Shown here: positions 53,532 to 62,975 of the stretch, piece after piece
Position numbering within the stretch: position 1 is the stretch's first letter
Layout of the letters: each line of letters opens with the position of its first letter
Assembly: GCF_900109055.1 (NCBI RefSeq)
Contig: NZ_FOIV01000003.1
Location: 622,835 to 686,834 of the forward strand
Length of the DNA: 64,000 nucleotides
Reading direction: 5' to 3'
Source of the DNA: Prevotella sp. khp7
GTDB lineage: Bacteria; Bacteroidota; Bacteroidia; Bacteroidales; Bacteroidaceae
The notes under the pieces: generated by a model
The model's database searches: none
The model's input: only the letters and a program-made list of their open reading frames with translations
Told to the model about the DNA's origin: nothing
Translations under genes and position numbers: made by a program

Positions 53532-54764
53532 TTATTTGGACTTTTCGCCTATTCTCGGAAGTTCTCCAGAGAACGAGTCGCTAAGTTGCTCAAAGAGATA
53601 AGGAATGGAGGCATAGGTGTTGTCATGTTTTCCTATTCTAACCATGATGAGTTGGTTGTGGGGATTGACGTATAGCACTTGTCCGCGAATGCCATGAGCG
53701 TAGAAGCCTGGGTATAGAGGCTTTTCGGCTCCGATACTGCTTGTATTATACCAACAGAAGTGATAGCCGTGGTTATCATTGTCATATTCGGTGGATTGTC
53801 GTATCCAGTCTTCACTGACGATGCGTTTCCCATTCCACATGCCACGATTAAGGTAGAGTCGTCCAAGTTTTGCCAAATCTTTCATGGTGGTAGATATGCC
53901 GCCGAAAGCGTGAGCAAGGTCATGCTTGTGGCTATCGATGTTGATAGTGGCTGGCGACTCCATCTGCAATGGTCTCCACACTTTTTCACTGAGATAGTCG
54001 GCATAGCGTTTTCCTGTGGCTCGTTCGATGACCACACCGAGAATCTGGCTTGTCATACTCTCATAACGGTATTCTGTACCAGGGGGACAACGGAATTTCT
54101 GTTGCCGGATCTGCTTTCTCAGATTATGGCCATAATTCAGTTTCGCCATCGCATTGAGTCGCTTCAGATGCTTTATCCGAAGGGAATAGGTGTCATCAAA
54201 GTCCAGTCCGCTCTGCATGTTGAGTAAATGTCGGATGGTAAGCTTTTGCCACATAGGGTCTTTCTTCTTCAGTTCTGGCAGATAGTCTGTCACGGCATCA
54301 TCCACACTTTTGATAAAACCATCGTCGACGGCAATTCCACACAATAAGGAAGTGATGGATTTCGATATCGAGAATATGGTTGCCAGCCTGTCGGTAGAGA
54401 TATCACCAAAACATTTCTCATAGACGATGCTGTCGTTTTGAATGATAAGGATACCTTGTGTATCGGTTTTTCCTGCCAATGCCTTCTGTAATGTGATGTT
54501 ATGATACCGAGGGGCTTGGTTGAAAAAATGCAGTGTGTCAATCCAAACTGCCTGTTTCTCTGCATAAGGGAATTGGAATGCCTGTGTCCCATTGGTAATG
54601 GTGTCGTGGGCATGATGCTCAAAACTATATATATGTGGCCCGCTTTGGCCATCGGCACGGAGTCCTCTTATAATGGAACATGAATGCATGACCATGCAGA
54701 GAGAGCTAAGTAAAACTATACCGGTAAGATGCTTTTTTCTCATAATAAAGTGACATGTCCTCAT
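53532..54764 (-). CDS. beta-lactamase-fold serine hydrolase, lipoprotein
   Basis: 410 residues with a lipoprotein signal (LLSSLCMVMHSC, lipid Cys about 29). The serine hydrolase class C/penicillin-binding fold has SISKS (SxxK, Ser about 132), a YESMTSQ segment (Tyr about 226) and HGIRGQ near the C-terminus. Such proteins may be esterases, D-aminopeptidases or true beta-lactamases; no evidence here separates them. The ATG at 54764 overlaps the patatin stop by 4 bp (ATGA), which implies coupling; an ATG at 54743 would give an equally good signal peptide. Confidence 0.88.
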   Translation of the reverse strand: MRTCHFIMRKKHLTGIVLLSSLCMVMHSCSIIRGLRADGQSGPHIYSFEHHAHDTITNGTQAFQFPYAEKQAVWIDTLHFFNQAPRYHNITLQKALAGKTDTQGILIIQNDSIVYEKCFGDISTDRLATIFSISKSITSLLCGIAVDDGFIKSVDDAVTDYLPELKKKDPMWQKLTIRHLLNMQSGLDFDDTYSLRIKHLKRLNAMAKLNYGHNLRKQIRQQKFRCPPGTEYRYESMTSQILGVVIERATGKRYADYLSEKVWRPLQMESPATINIDSHKHDLAHAFGGISTTMKDLAKLGRLYLNRGMWNGKRIVSEDWIRQSTEYDNDNHGYHFCWYNTSSIGAEKPLYPGFYAHGIRGQVLYVNPHNQLIMVRIGKHDNTYASIPYLFEQLSDSFSGELPRIGEKSK

Positions 54765-55609
54765 ATTGTATAAAACTCTTTAATATGTTCTATATAATCT
54801 TTTCCAACCACTCTTCCGTACTCATAAATGCGGCGCATCTCTTCCGGGTCGTGAGAGATGTGTCCGATACGCAGTTTCTCCTTCGGACGAATGACGAGAC
54901 AGCGACCTTCTTGCTCTGCTTGACGTATATAGTCCAATTGCTGATTATACATGATATGGCGTTTGTCGAGAGCCTCAATCATCAGGGGGTATTTCCTCAG
55001 TGCGATGCGCATTAACGGCATCAGGCGGTTGTGCCCCTTGACATAGCCCTCTGGCTGCGTAAGAACCACCACGTTGCGGTCATAGCCAATCTGCTCGAAG
55101 TACTCAAGGGGGATGGAGTCGGCAACGCCGCCATCAAGCACCTTCAGACCTTCTAATTCAACGACCTTTGATGCCAGCGGCATAGAGGCCGATGCGCGAA
55201 TCCAGTCGTAGGTGAGGGGAGTGGCTTTTTCCAGTTTCTTGTAGATGGCTTTACCTGTCAGTACATCAGTGCAGACGGCGTAGAAGGCCATAGGGTTCTT
55301 ATCGAAAGCCTCGTTGTCGAAGATGTCGTATTGTGTGGGGATGATGTGATAGCCGAACTCAGCGTTATAGAGATTGCCAGTACGGAGCAGTGATTGCCAG
55401 CTACAGTAACGCTTGTCGCGGGCAAACCTCGTATTATATCGAATGGCGCGCCCAGGTTGTCTTGACTTATAATTACAGCCGAAAGCTGCTCCCGCCGATA
55501 CGCCAATGAGTCCATCGGGTTCAATGCCTGCCTCCATCATCACATCGATGATGCCTGCCGTAAAGAGCCCGCGCATGGCGCCGCCTTCAAGTACCAATCC
55601 CTTTTTCAT
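54761..55609 (-). CDS. patatin-like phospholipase, second copy
   Basis: 282 residues, paralogous to the 49769-50620 gene. Motifs: LEGGAMRGLFTAGIIDVMME (oxyanion, about 6-25), IGVSAGAAFG (nucleophile Ser about 40) and VLDGGVADSIPL (Asp about 160). The start at 55609 (MKKGLVLEGG) is required because the motif begins 5 residues in; longer frames upstream run into the promoter. The -7 box ends only 5 nt before the ATG. It is followed, with a 4-bp overlap, by the serine hydrolase gene. Confidence 0.9.
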   Translation of the reverse strand: MKKGLVLEGGAMRGLFTAGIIDVMMEAGIEPDGLIGVSAGAAFGCNYKSRQPGRAIRYNTRFARDKRYCSWQSLLRTGNLYNAEFGYHIIPTQYDIFDNEAFDKNPMAFYAVCTDVLTGKAIYKKLEKATPLTYDWIRASASMPLASKVVELEGLKVLDGGVADSIPLEYFEQIGYDRNVVVLTQPEGYVKGHNRLMPLMRIALRKYPLMIEALDKRHIMYNQQLDYIRQAEQEGRCLVIRPKEKLRIGHISHDPEEMRRIYEYGRVVGKDYIEHIKEFYTI

Positions 55610-55614
55610 GGGGA

Positions 55615-55646
55615 CAAAGTTACGAATAAGTGAGGGAAATACCAAA
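55615..55646 (-). promoter_or_regulatory. promoter of the second patatin gene, abutting the start codon
   Basis: On the minus strand TTTG (55646-55643) and TAACTTTG (55622-55615) are exactly 20 nt apart, a near-ideal match. TCCCC and then ATG follow, leaving room for a 5' leader of only about 0-3 nt. Confidence 0.75.
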
Positions 55647-55704
55647 TTTATTTGGATAATTCCGAACGTGAGCACTTCGAGCATTGCTTAAAGTTACGAT
55701 TTTT

Positions 55705-55735
55705 TTTGCAGATACAAAAAATATTCGTATCTTTG
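55705..55735 (+). promoter_or_regulatory. promoter of the sulfatase-like gene
   Basis: TTTG (55705-55708) and TATCTTTG (55728-55735) are 19 nt apart. The ATG at 55759 follows about 20 nt after the expected transcription start. Confidence 0.7.
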
Positions 55736-55758
55736 CAACCAAAATCTATAATATTGAG

Positions 55759-57477
55759 ATGAATCTTTTATCCAATAAGTATGTGTGCTTTTTTAAAGCA
55801 CTATGTATTCTGAACCTGCTGGTGATGCATTATACAATCATCATGACATGTGATGTGGAAAAGCCGATGGTGCCAGTAGATTATGTGGATAATTTCTGTT
55901 TTGTGACGATAGAGGTGGTGCTACTGATCTCACTCTTTACATTAGCATCCTTGGGGAGATTACGCATCGGCGCATTTCTTACTACGGTCGTTACATGTCT
56001 TTGGGCATTCTCGAATATTGTTTATTCCCGCTTCTTCTTTCAGTATATTCCTTATTCGGCGTTTAGCGAGAGTAATAGTCTGGCCGATCCTGTCGTAGTT
56101 CGTAGTCTTATTGACGGCTTTCGCTGGGGCGACCTGTATTTTGCGTTGAGTTTGGTATTGGCAATAGTTCTCTATCGGAAGATTCCCGATATGAGATTGA
56201 AACTGAAGTCGCTCAAATATTGTGTGGTAGGAATTCTTTCGGTCATCTTATTAGGACTGGCATCACACTGGGTACTGAAGCCGACATTCAGTATGAAAGC
56301 CTATGTAGAGGATATTAACTACGAACTGTTCCGTACGTGGCGCTATACGTGTCAGCCTGTGTATACCAATTTCCAGCGTGGTTCAATGCGATGCATGGCA
56401 TTTGCTTTCATTGAAGAAAAGTTTGGCACTCATAAACTCACAGAAGAAAAGAAGTTGGAAATTAAGCATGAAATTAATCGCTTGAAACCTATGCAGGTGA
56501 GTGGACATCATGCTAATTCGGAGATTAAGAACGTGATTATCCTATTGGTGGAGTCATATATGTCGTTTTCAGTAGACATGAAGATAGACAATCAGGAGGT
56601 AACTCCTTTCCTCAATTCGTTGGCCCGCGATTCTTCTGTTTATTATAATGGTCACATGACCTCGAATATCCAAGGCGGTGAATCGTCAGACGGACAGTTT
56701 ATATACATGATGGGATTATTGCCTCTAAGATGCCAAATCTCAATCACTAAGGCGAAGCGCAATACAATGCCTGCCTTACCTGCCATACTGAAACGACAGA
56801 GAGGTATGCAGACACGGATGGTGATTCCAACGGCTGCAGCGATGTGGAGTCAGGATGCCATGTGTAAGGCATACGGGATAGAAAAACTTTATTCGAGAAA
56901 TGATTACCCGAAGTCTCATGGTTCGTTCCTTTCCGATGAACAGGTGATGGCATTGGCTGATTCCGTGGATTCGCAGAGCAGTCAGCCATTCTTCTCGACG
57001 GTCCTCACTTTTTCGATGCACAAGCCATATATCGAGAATATCGACAATGAGTTTACGGCTACTGTCGGCGTAGAGCCATCAGAATTCGGCTATTATCTGA
57101 ATGCCTGTCATTATACGGATAATCAGATTAAACGCTATTTTGACAGTTTGAAAGCAAAGGGACTGTATGACAGTTCGCTGATTGTAATCGTCGCTGACCA
57201 TCATGTGTCGGAAAACCAGTTGGAATTACCGCCGATTATCAATGAGCGCGAACTGCCTGTATTTATCATTAATGGCGGTTTCTCGAACGATGAGGCATGG
57301 CATGGCCAGTGCAACCAACTCGATGTGTTTACCACAATTCTCGACATCCTCAACATTGATTCTGAGTGGCGGGGACTAGGCCATACGCTACTGAATCCAC
57401 ATTACAAAAACTCGCTGACAGAGGCCGGGTACAATTATTCGGAGTGGATAATTCTGAGCGATTATTTTAAAAATTGA
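55759..57477 (+). CDS. membrane sulfatase-family protein related to lipoteichoic acid synthase
   Basis: 572 residues. The N-terminal half has about five transmembrane helices (for example LCILNLLVMHYTIIM, VLLISLFTLASL, ALSLVLAIVLY, VVGILSVILLGLASHWVL), and the C-terminal half is an extracytoplasmic alkaline-phosphatase-fold domain with NVIILLVESYMSFS (metal Glu about 285), TSNIQGGESSDGQFIYMMG (nucleophile region) and IVIVADHHVSENQ (metal Asp/His). In LTA synthase the nucleophile is Thr in a GKTSD-like motif; here the position is Ser (ESSDG). Such enzymes transfer phosphoglycerol or phosphoethanolamine groups to glycans or lipids. The ATG at 55759 follows a good promoter. Confidence 0.85.
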   Translation: MNLLSNKYVCFFKALCILNLLVMHYTIIMTCDVEKPMVPVDYVDNFCFVTIEVVLLISLFTLASLGRLRIGAFLTTVVTCLWAFSNIVYSRFFFQYIPYSAFSESNSLADPVVVRSLIDGFRWGDLYFALSLVLAIVLYRKIPDMRLKLKSLKYCVVGILSVILLGLASHWVLKPTFSMKAYVEDINYELFRTWRYTCQPVYTNFQRGSMRCMAFAFIEEKFGTHKLTEEKKLEIKHEINRLKPMQVSGHHANSEIKNVIILLVESYMSFSVDMKIDNQEVTPFLNSLARDSSVYYNGHMTSNIQGGESSDGQFIYMMGLLPLRCQISITKAKRNTMPALPAILKRQRGMQTRMVIPTAAAMWSQDAMCKAYGIEKLYSRNDYPKSHGSFLSDEQVMALADSVDSQSSQPFFSTVLTFSMHKPYIENIDNEFTATVGVEPSEFGYYLNACHYTDNQIKRYFDSLKAKGLYDSSLIVIVADHHVSENQLELPPIINERELPVFIINGGFSNDEAWHGQCNQLDVFTTILDILNIDSEWRGLGHTLLNPHYKNSLTEAGYNYSEWIILSDYFKN

Positions 57478-57522
57478 TAAAAAAGAAAGATAATTGGATT
57501 ATTATCTGTACTTTTGCACCCA

Positions 57523-58524
57523 ATGAGAAAGGTTGGACTGTTATTCTGGATGCTGTTGGTGACTGCTTTTGCTTGGGGGCAGGCAGTCAGTGACGTGAAG
57601 TGTATGACGCTGATGGATGTGCCCTTGGAGGGGACCGACTCGGTGTTTATACCTACTTTGCAGGCTGCGGGATTCCAGCAGGTGAAGTCTGAAGGCGATG
57701 ATCCTGATACCTATTATTTTAAAGGTGACTTCTACGGCATCAAGGATGCTAAATTGATGGTGACCGTTAATGAGAAAACCCGTCTGTTGTCGGATGTGAC
57801 GGTAAAATGCGGACCATATCGGACTCGTGAACTTTTTGACCGCAACCAGAAATATCTGTTAGGTAAACTCCAGCGTGAGTGGGGTAACTTCAAGGCGAAG
57901 GGTGACGGCTCGCTTCATACGATGACCGATTATGGCTATATTCGTCAGTCCACTTCGCTTGATGCGGAAGGACGCCACACAATAACCTATTTCTATCTGA
58001 ATATGGCACCTTATTATAAAGATGCTGCCAATATGGGACTGAAGGGATTCATACAGGAGGTAATTACCGAGAATCCTGTGGGTGAGGAAGCCATTCTGCA
58101 TTTCGATGAAAGGGGCAAACTTGAGGGTGCTGACTTGATAGACAGAAAGTATAATGGCGCGGGTTATATCACTGAGGCTGCACAGATGGAAGCGTCAGGT
58201 GAGAAGAGCGTGATAGCCTATGAATATGACGACGAATGCAATTTGCGCAGACAGACGCTGACAAACACGAAGTCGGGTCTGAAGGTAATAAACGAGTATA
58301 AATATAATGATGATGGCGAGATGACTCAGCAAAGCAAGAAGGTGTTCGATAAGCAGAACGAGTGCATCATGTCTATCAACATGAAAAACAGCATAGAGGA
58401 ACGCGATGACAACGGTAACTGGATTAAGAACGAACTGACCCTGACCTATTGGGAGAAAGGTCAGCGACCTCAGACCATGAAAGTTAACCAGACACGCACC
58501 ATCAGTTATTGGGACGAGGACTGA
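57523..58524 (+). CDS. exported protein of unknown function
   Basis: 333 residues from the ATG at 57523; a TTG three codons earlier lies inside the -7 box TACTTTTG (57509-57516). Signal peptide about 1-20 (LLVTAFAWG-Q). The mature protein has repeated beta-type segments with Asp/Asn-rich turns (AGYITEAAQME, EYDDECNLRRQTL, KYNDDGEMTQQ, RDDNGNWIKNE), reminiscent of RHS/YD-like or MORN-like wrapped beta repeats. I do not recognise a family. It ends exactly where ligA ends (no spacing). Confidence 0.75.
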   Translation: MRKVGLLFWMLLVTAFAWGQAVSDVKCMTLMDVPLEGTDSVFIPTLQAAGFQQVKSEGDDPDTYYFKGDFYGIKDAKLMVTVNEKTRLLSDVTVKCGPYRTRELFDRNQKYLLGKLQREWGNFKAKGDGSLHTMTDYGYIRQSTSLDAEGRHTITYFYLNMAPYYKDAANMGLKGFIQEVITENPVGEEAILHFDERGKLEGADLIDRKYNGAGYITEAAQMEASGEKSVIAYEYDDECNLRRQTLTNTKSGLKVINEYKYNDDGEMTQQSKKVFDKQNECIMSINMKNSIEERDDNGNWIKNELTLTYWEKGQRPQTMKVNQTRTISYWDED

Positions 58525-60561
<2,037 letters not shown>

Positions 60562-60656
60562 TTAATGCCTGCAAATTTACGAAAAAAAAGAGAAATCACA
60601 ACTTTTGTCTTTTTATTTTTTCCCCTTTTTATTTTTTTTGTAACTTTGCGGTCGTT

Positions 60657-61121
60657 ATGTGGATGATGTTTCAGGTGATACCGATTATGTGGCGTGCTGT
60701 GCGACCAAGTAGGGTTGCCGACATGCCGGCTGTTGTTAATACCTTCTGGCTTCGTAAGGGCTACGAGGGGTTGACATTCTTCGGTAAGATTCTGACTCCC
60801 ACACAACAAGAGGCTGATGCTTTTAATAGTGGCTTCTCAGCCATGAAGAATCATGAGATGATACATCTGAGGCAAGCACAGTCGTGTGGCGACTCCTGGC
60901 TACGTTTCTACCTATTGTATATGTGGTATTGGTTGCGGGCCCTTTCCATGTGTAGGAAACTCAGGAATGCCGGCTATCTGCTGAATCCCTTTGAGATGGA
61001 GGCTTATCATAGAATGAATGAGCCTGATTATCTCTCGCATGACGGTTCTGCTACAGAATGGCGGAGGTTTGCCAAGATGACACTTCGTGAACGATTAGAT
61101 TTTTACAACCATAGATTATGA
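60657..61121 (+). CDS. small HExxH protein, possible membrane-linked metallopeptidase
   Basis: 154 residues. NHEMIHLRQAQSCGD (about 62-76) carries HExxH, and FEMEAYHRMNEPDYLSH (about 115-131) supplies a possible third ligand Glu, the pattern of gluzincin-type zinc peptidases. Between them is one hydrophobic segment (LRFYLLYMWYWLRAL) that could cross the membrane. Proteins with NHExIHLRQ are, from memory, widespread in Bacteroidetes with unknown function. A -7 box TAACTTTG (60641-60648) lies 8 nt before the ATG, leaving a very short leader. Its stop overlaps the transporter start by 4 bp. Confidence 0.72.
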   Translation: MWMMFQVIPIMWRAVRPSRVADMPAVVNTFWLRKGYEGLTFFGKILTPTQQEADAFNSGFSAMKNHEMIHLRQAQSCGDSWLRFYLLYMWYWLRALSMCRKLRNAGYLLNPFEMEAYHRMNEPDYLSHDGSATEWRRFAKMTLRERLDFYNHRL

Positions 61122-62011
61122 ACAAAAAACTGCAGGCGCATAGCGCTATCTTCTTTGCAAACACAATTTTCGGACTTGGCGTACCCGTCACCAAACTGTT
61201 GCTCGACGAGTGGGTTACTCCGATGGGTTATATGGCTTCGCGCTCATTGGGCGCCTGTCTGGTATTTTGGCTGATTGCTGCATTTCTTCCAAAGGAGCAT
61301 GTGGAGCGTAAAGACCTGATTACAATCCTGATAGGCGGTTTGATGGGATTTGTAATTTCCCAGACGCTTACAGCTTGGGCGCTCGATTATACCAGTCCTG
61401 TTTACTTCTCACTCATAGCTGCGCTGACGCCTGTAGCCGTGATGCTTTGTGCTGCACTGACCATTGGCGAAAAGATTACGCCCATGAAATCTCTGGGCGT
61501 TCTTCTAGGTATTGTGGGAGCTGTTTTAATGGTACTGATGAGCCAGTCTCAGGGTTCTGGGAAAAACGATCTGATAGGTATCTCGCTGGCTATTCTAAGT
61601 GTCCTCACGTGGGCTGTCTATCTGATAATAACCCGCAACGTAGCCTCGAAGTATTCGCCTGTTACGCAGATGAAATATGTTTTTCTCATCTCTGCTATCG
61701 TTACAGTACCTATAGCTATTCCTGAACTTTCGGCCAATGCGCTTTATACAGCATCTTGGGGATGGGATGGCGTTGCCGAAATGCTCTTCATTGTTTTATG
61801 CGCAACGGCCCTCGGCTATTTCCTGATTCCATTTGCTATGAAGTACTTGCAGGCCACCACGGTGAGTATCTACACCAATCTGCAACCAGTTATCGCATCG
61901 TTTGTTGCTATTCTGTTAGGTCAGGACGTTTTTACATGGGATAAGCCCGTAGCAGGTGTTTTGGTTTTGCTAAGTGCCTACATCGTAACGGTAGTAACGG
62001 CGAAAGATTAG
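61118..62011 (+). CDS. EamA/DMT family transporter
   Basis: 297 residues with ten predicted transmembrane helices in two EamA repeats, the plan of drug/metabolite transporters. Repeat features: GLGVPVTKLLLDEWVTP and TAWALDYTSPVYFSLIAALTPV in the first half; AYLIITRNVASKYSPVTQMKYVF-like and TTVSIYTNLQPVIASFVAILLGQ in the second. The substrate cannot be predicted. It is coupled to the HExxH gene by a 4-bp overlap; the ABC genes have their own promoter downstream. Confidence 0.93.
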   Translation: MNKKLQAHSAIFFANTIFGLGVPVTKLLLDEWVTPMGYMASRSLGACLVFWLIAAFLPKEHVERKDLITILIGGLMGFVISQTLTAWALDYTSPVYFSLIAALTPVAVMLCAALTIGEKITPMKSLGVLLGIVGAVLMVLMSQSQGSGKNDLIGISLAILSVLTWAVYLIITRNVASKYSPVTQMKYVFLISAIVTVPIAIPELSANALYTASWGWDGVAEMLFIVLCATALGYFLIPFAMKYLQATTVSIYTNLQPVIASFVAILLGQDVFTWDKPVAGVLVLLSAYIVTVVTAKD

Positions 62012-62050
62012 CTTGAAGGCAAGTGTCGGAACCATTTCCTTATTTAAAAA

Positions 62051-62082
62051 TTTGGTTTTTTACTCAATTTACATTACCTTTG
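62051..62082 (+). promoter_or_regulatory. promoter of the polysaccharide ABC exporter
   Basis: TTTG (62051-62054) and TACCTTTG (62075-62082) are exactly 20 nt apart. The permease ATG at 62115 lies about 30 nt downstream of the expected start. Confidence 0.75.
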
Positions 62083-62114
62083 CAGCGCCTTAACTATAAA
62101 TGAGGTAATCAGAG

Positions 62115-62975
62115 ATGAGAAAAAAAGAACAGAAGCAATACTGGACCATGCGGATTCGGCCCCATGAAAGGCTGTGGCATATCGATCTGGGCGAAATCTG
62201 GCGCTATCGTGACCTGACGGAGTTGTTTGTCAGGAGAAACATCGTGGTACAGTACAAACAAACCATACTTGGTCCCTTGTGGTATTTGATACAACCCGTC
62301 CTCACTGTAATTATGAACATGGTAGTGTTTGGTGGTATTGCCAAGATGAGTACAGACGGGATTCCTCAAGCCATCTTCTATATGGCAGGTAACATCTGCT
62401 GGTTCTATTTCGCAGACTGTCTGAATCAGTCGTCGTCCACATTTACGGCTAATCAGCACATGTTTGGCAAGGTTTATTTCCCTCGTTTGGTAGTGCCTAT
62501 CGCTGTGGTGATTTCCAATCTCCTCAGGTTCGCCATTCAGGCAGGCTTGTTCGTGGTGATGTATCTTTATTTCTTTTTTAATGGTGCAGACCTTGCCGTT
62601 AATTGGGCCATCCTGCTCACACCAGTATTTGTTGTGATGCTGGCAGGCTTAGGTCTTGGCTTTGGCATCCTAATCTCATCGCTGACCACTAAGTATCGCG
62701 ACTTTACGATACTCTTTACTTTTATCGTCCAGCTTTGGATGTATGCCACACCTATTGTCTATCCCTTGAGTATGGTAGAAGAGAGTTCACTTCGCACACT
62801 GATTCTGGCTAATCCGATGACGTCGATCATCGAAGCCTTCAAATATGCCACTTTGGGTCAAGGCTATTTCTCATGGCTCTCCCTTGGCTATAGTTTCCTG
62901 TTTATGAGTGTTTTACTACTGTTCAGTATTGTGATATTCAATAAGGTGCAGCGCAATTTCATGGATACTGTATGA
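62115..62975 (+). CDS. polysaccharide/polyol phosphate ABC exporter, permease
   Basis: 286 residues of the ABC-2 type used for O-antigen, teichoic acid or capsule export (Wzm/TagG-like). The N-terminal RDLTELFVRRNIVVQYKQTILGPLW segment is the family hallmark, followed by six transmembrane helices and GLGFGILISSLTTKYRDFTI and MYATPIVYPLSMV. It moves lipid-linked glycan across the inner membrane with the ATPase encoded next. Its stop overlaps the ATPase start by 4 bp (ATGA). Confidence 0.93.
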   Translation: MRKKEQKQYWTMRIRPHERLWHIDLGEIWRYRDLTELFVRRNIVVQYKQTILGPLWYLIQPVLTVIMNMVVFGGIAKMSTDGIPQAIFYMAGNICWFYFADCLNQSSSTFTANQHMFGKVYFPRLVVPIAVVISNLLRFAIQAGLFVVMYLYFFFNGADLAVNWAILLTPVFVVMLAGLGLGFGILISSLTTKYRDFTILFTFIVQLWMYATPIVYPLSMVEESSLRTLILANPMTSIIEAFKYATLGQGYFSWLSLGYSFLFMSVLLLFSIVIFNKVQRNFMDTV

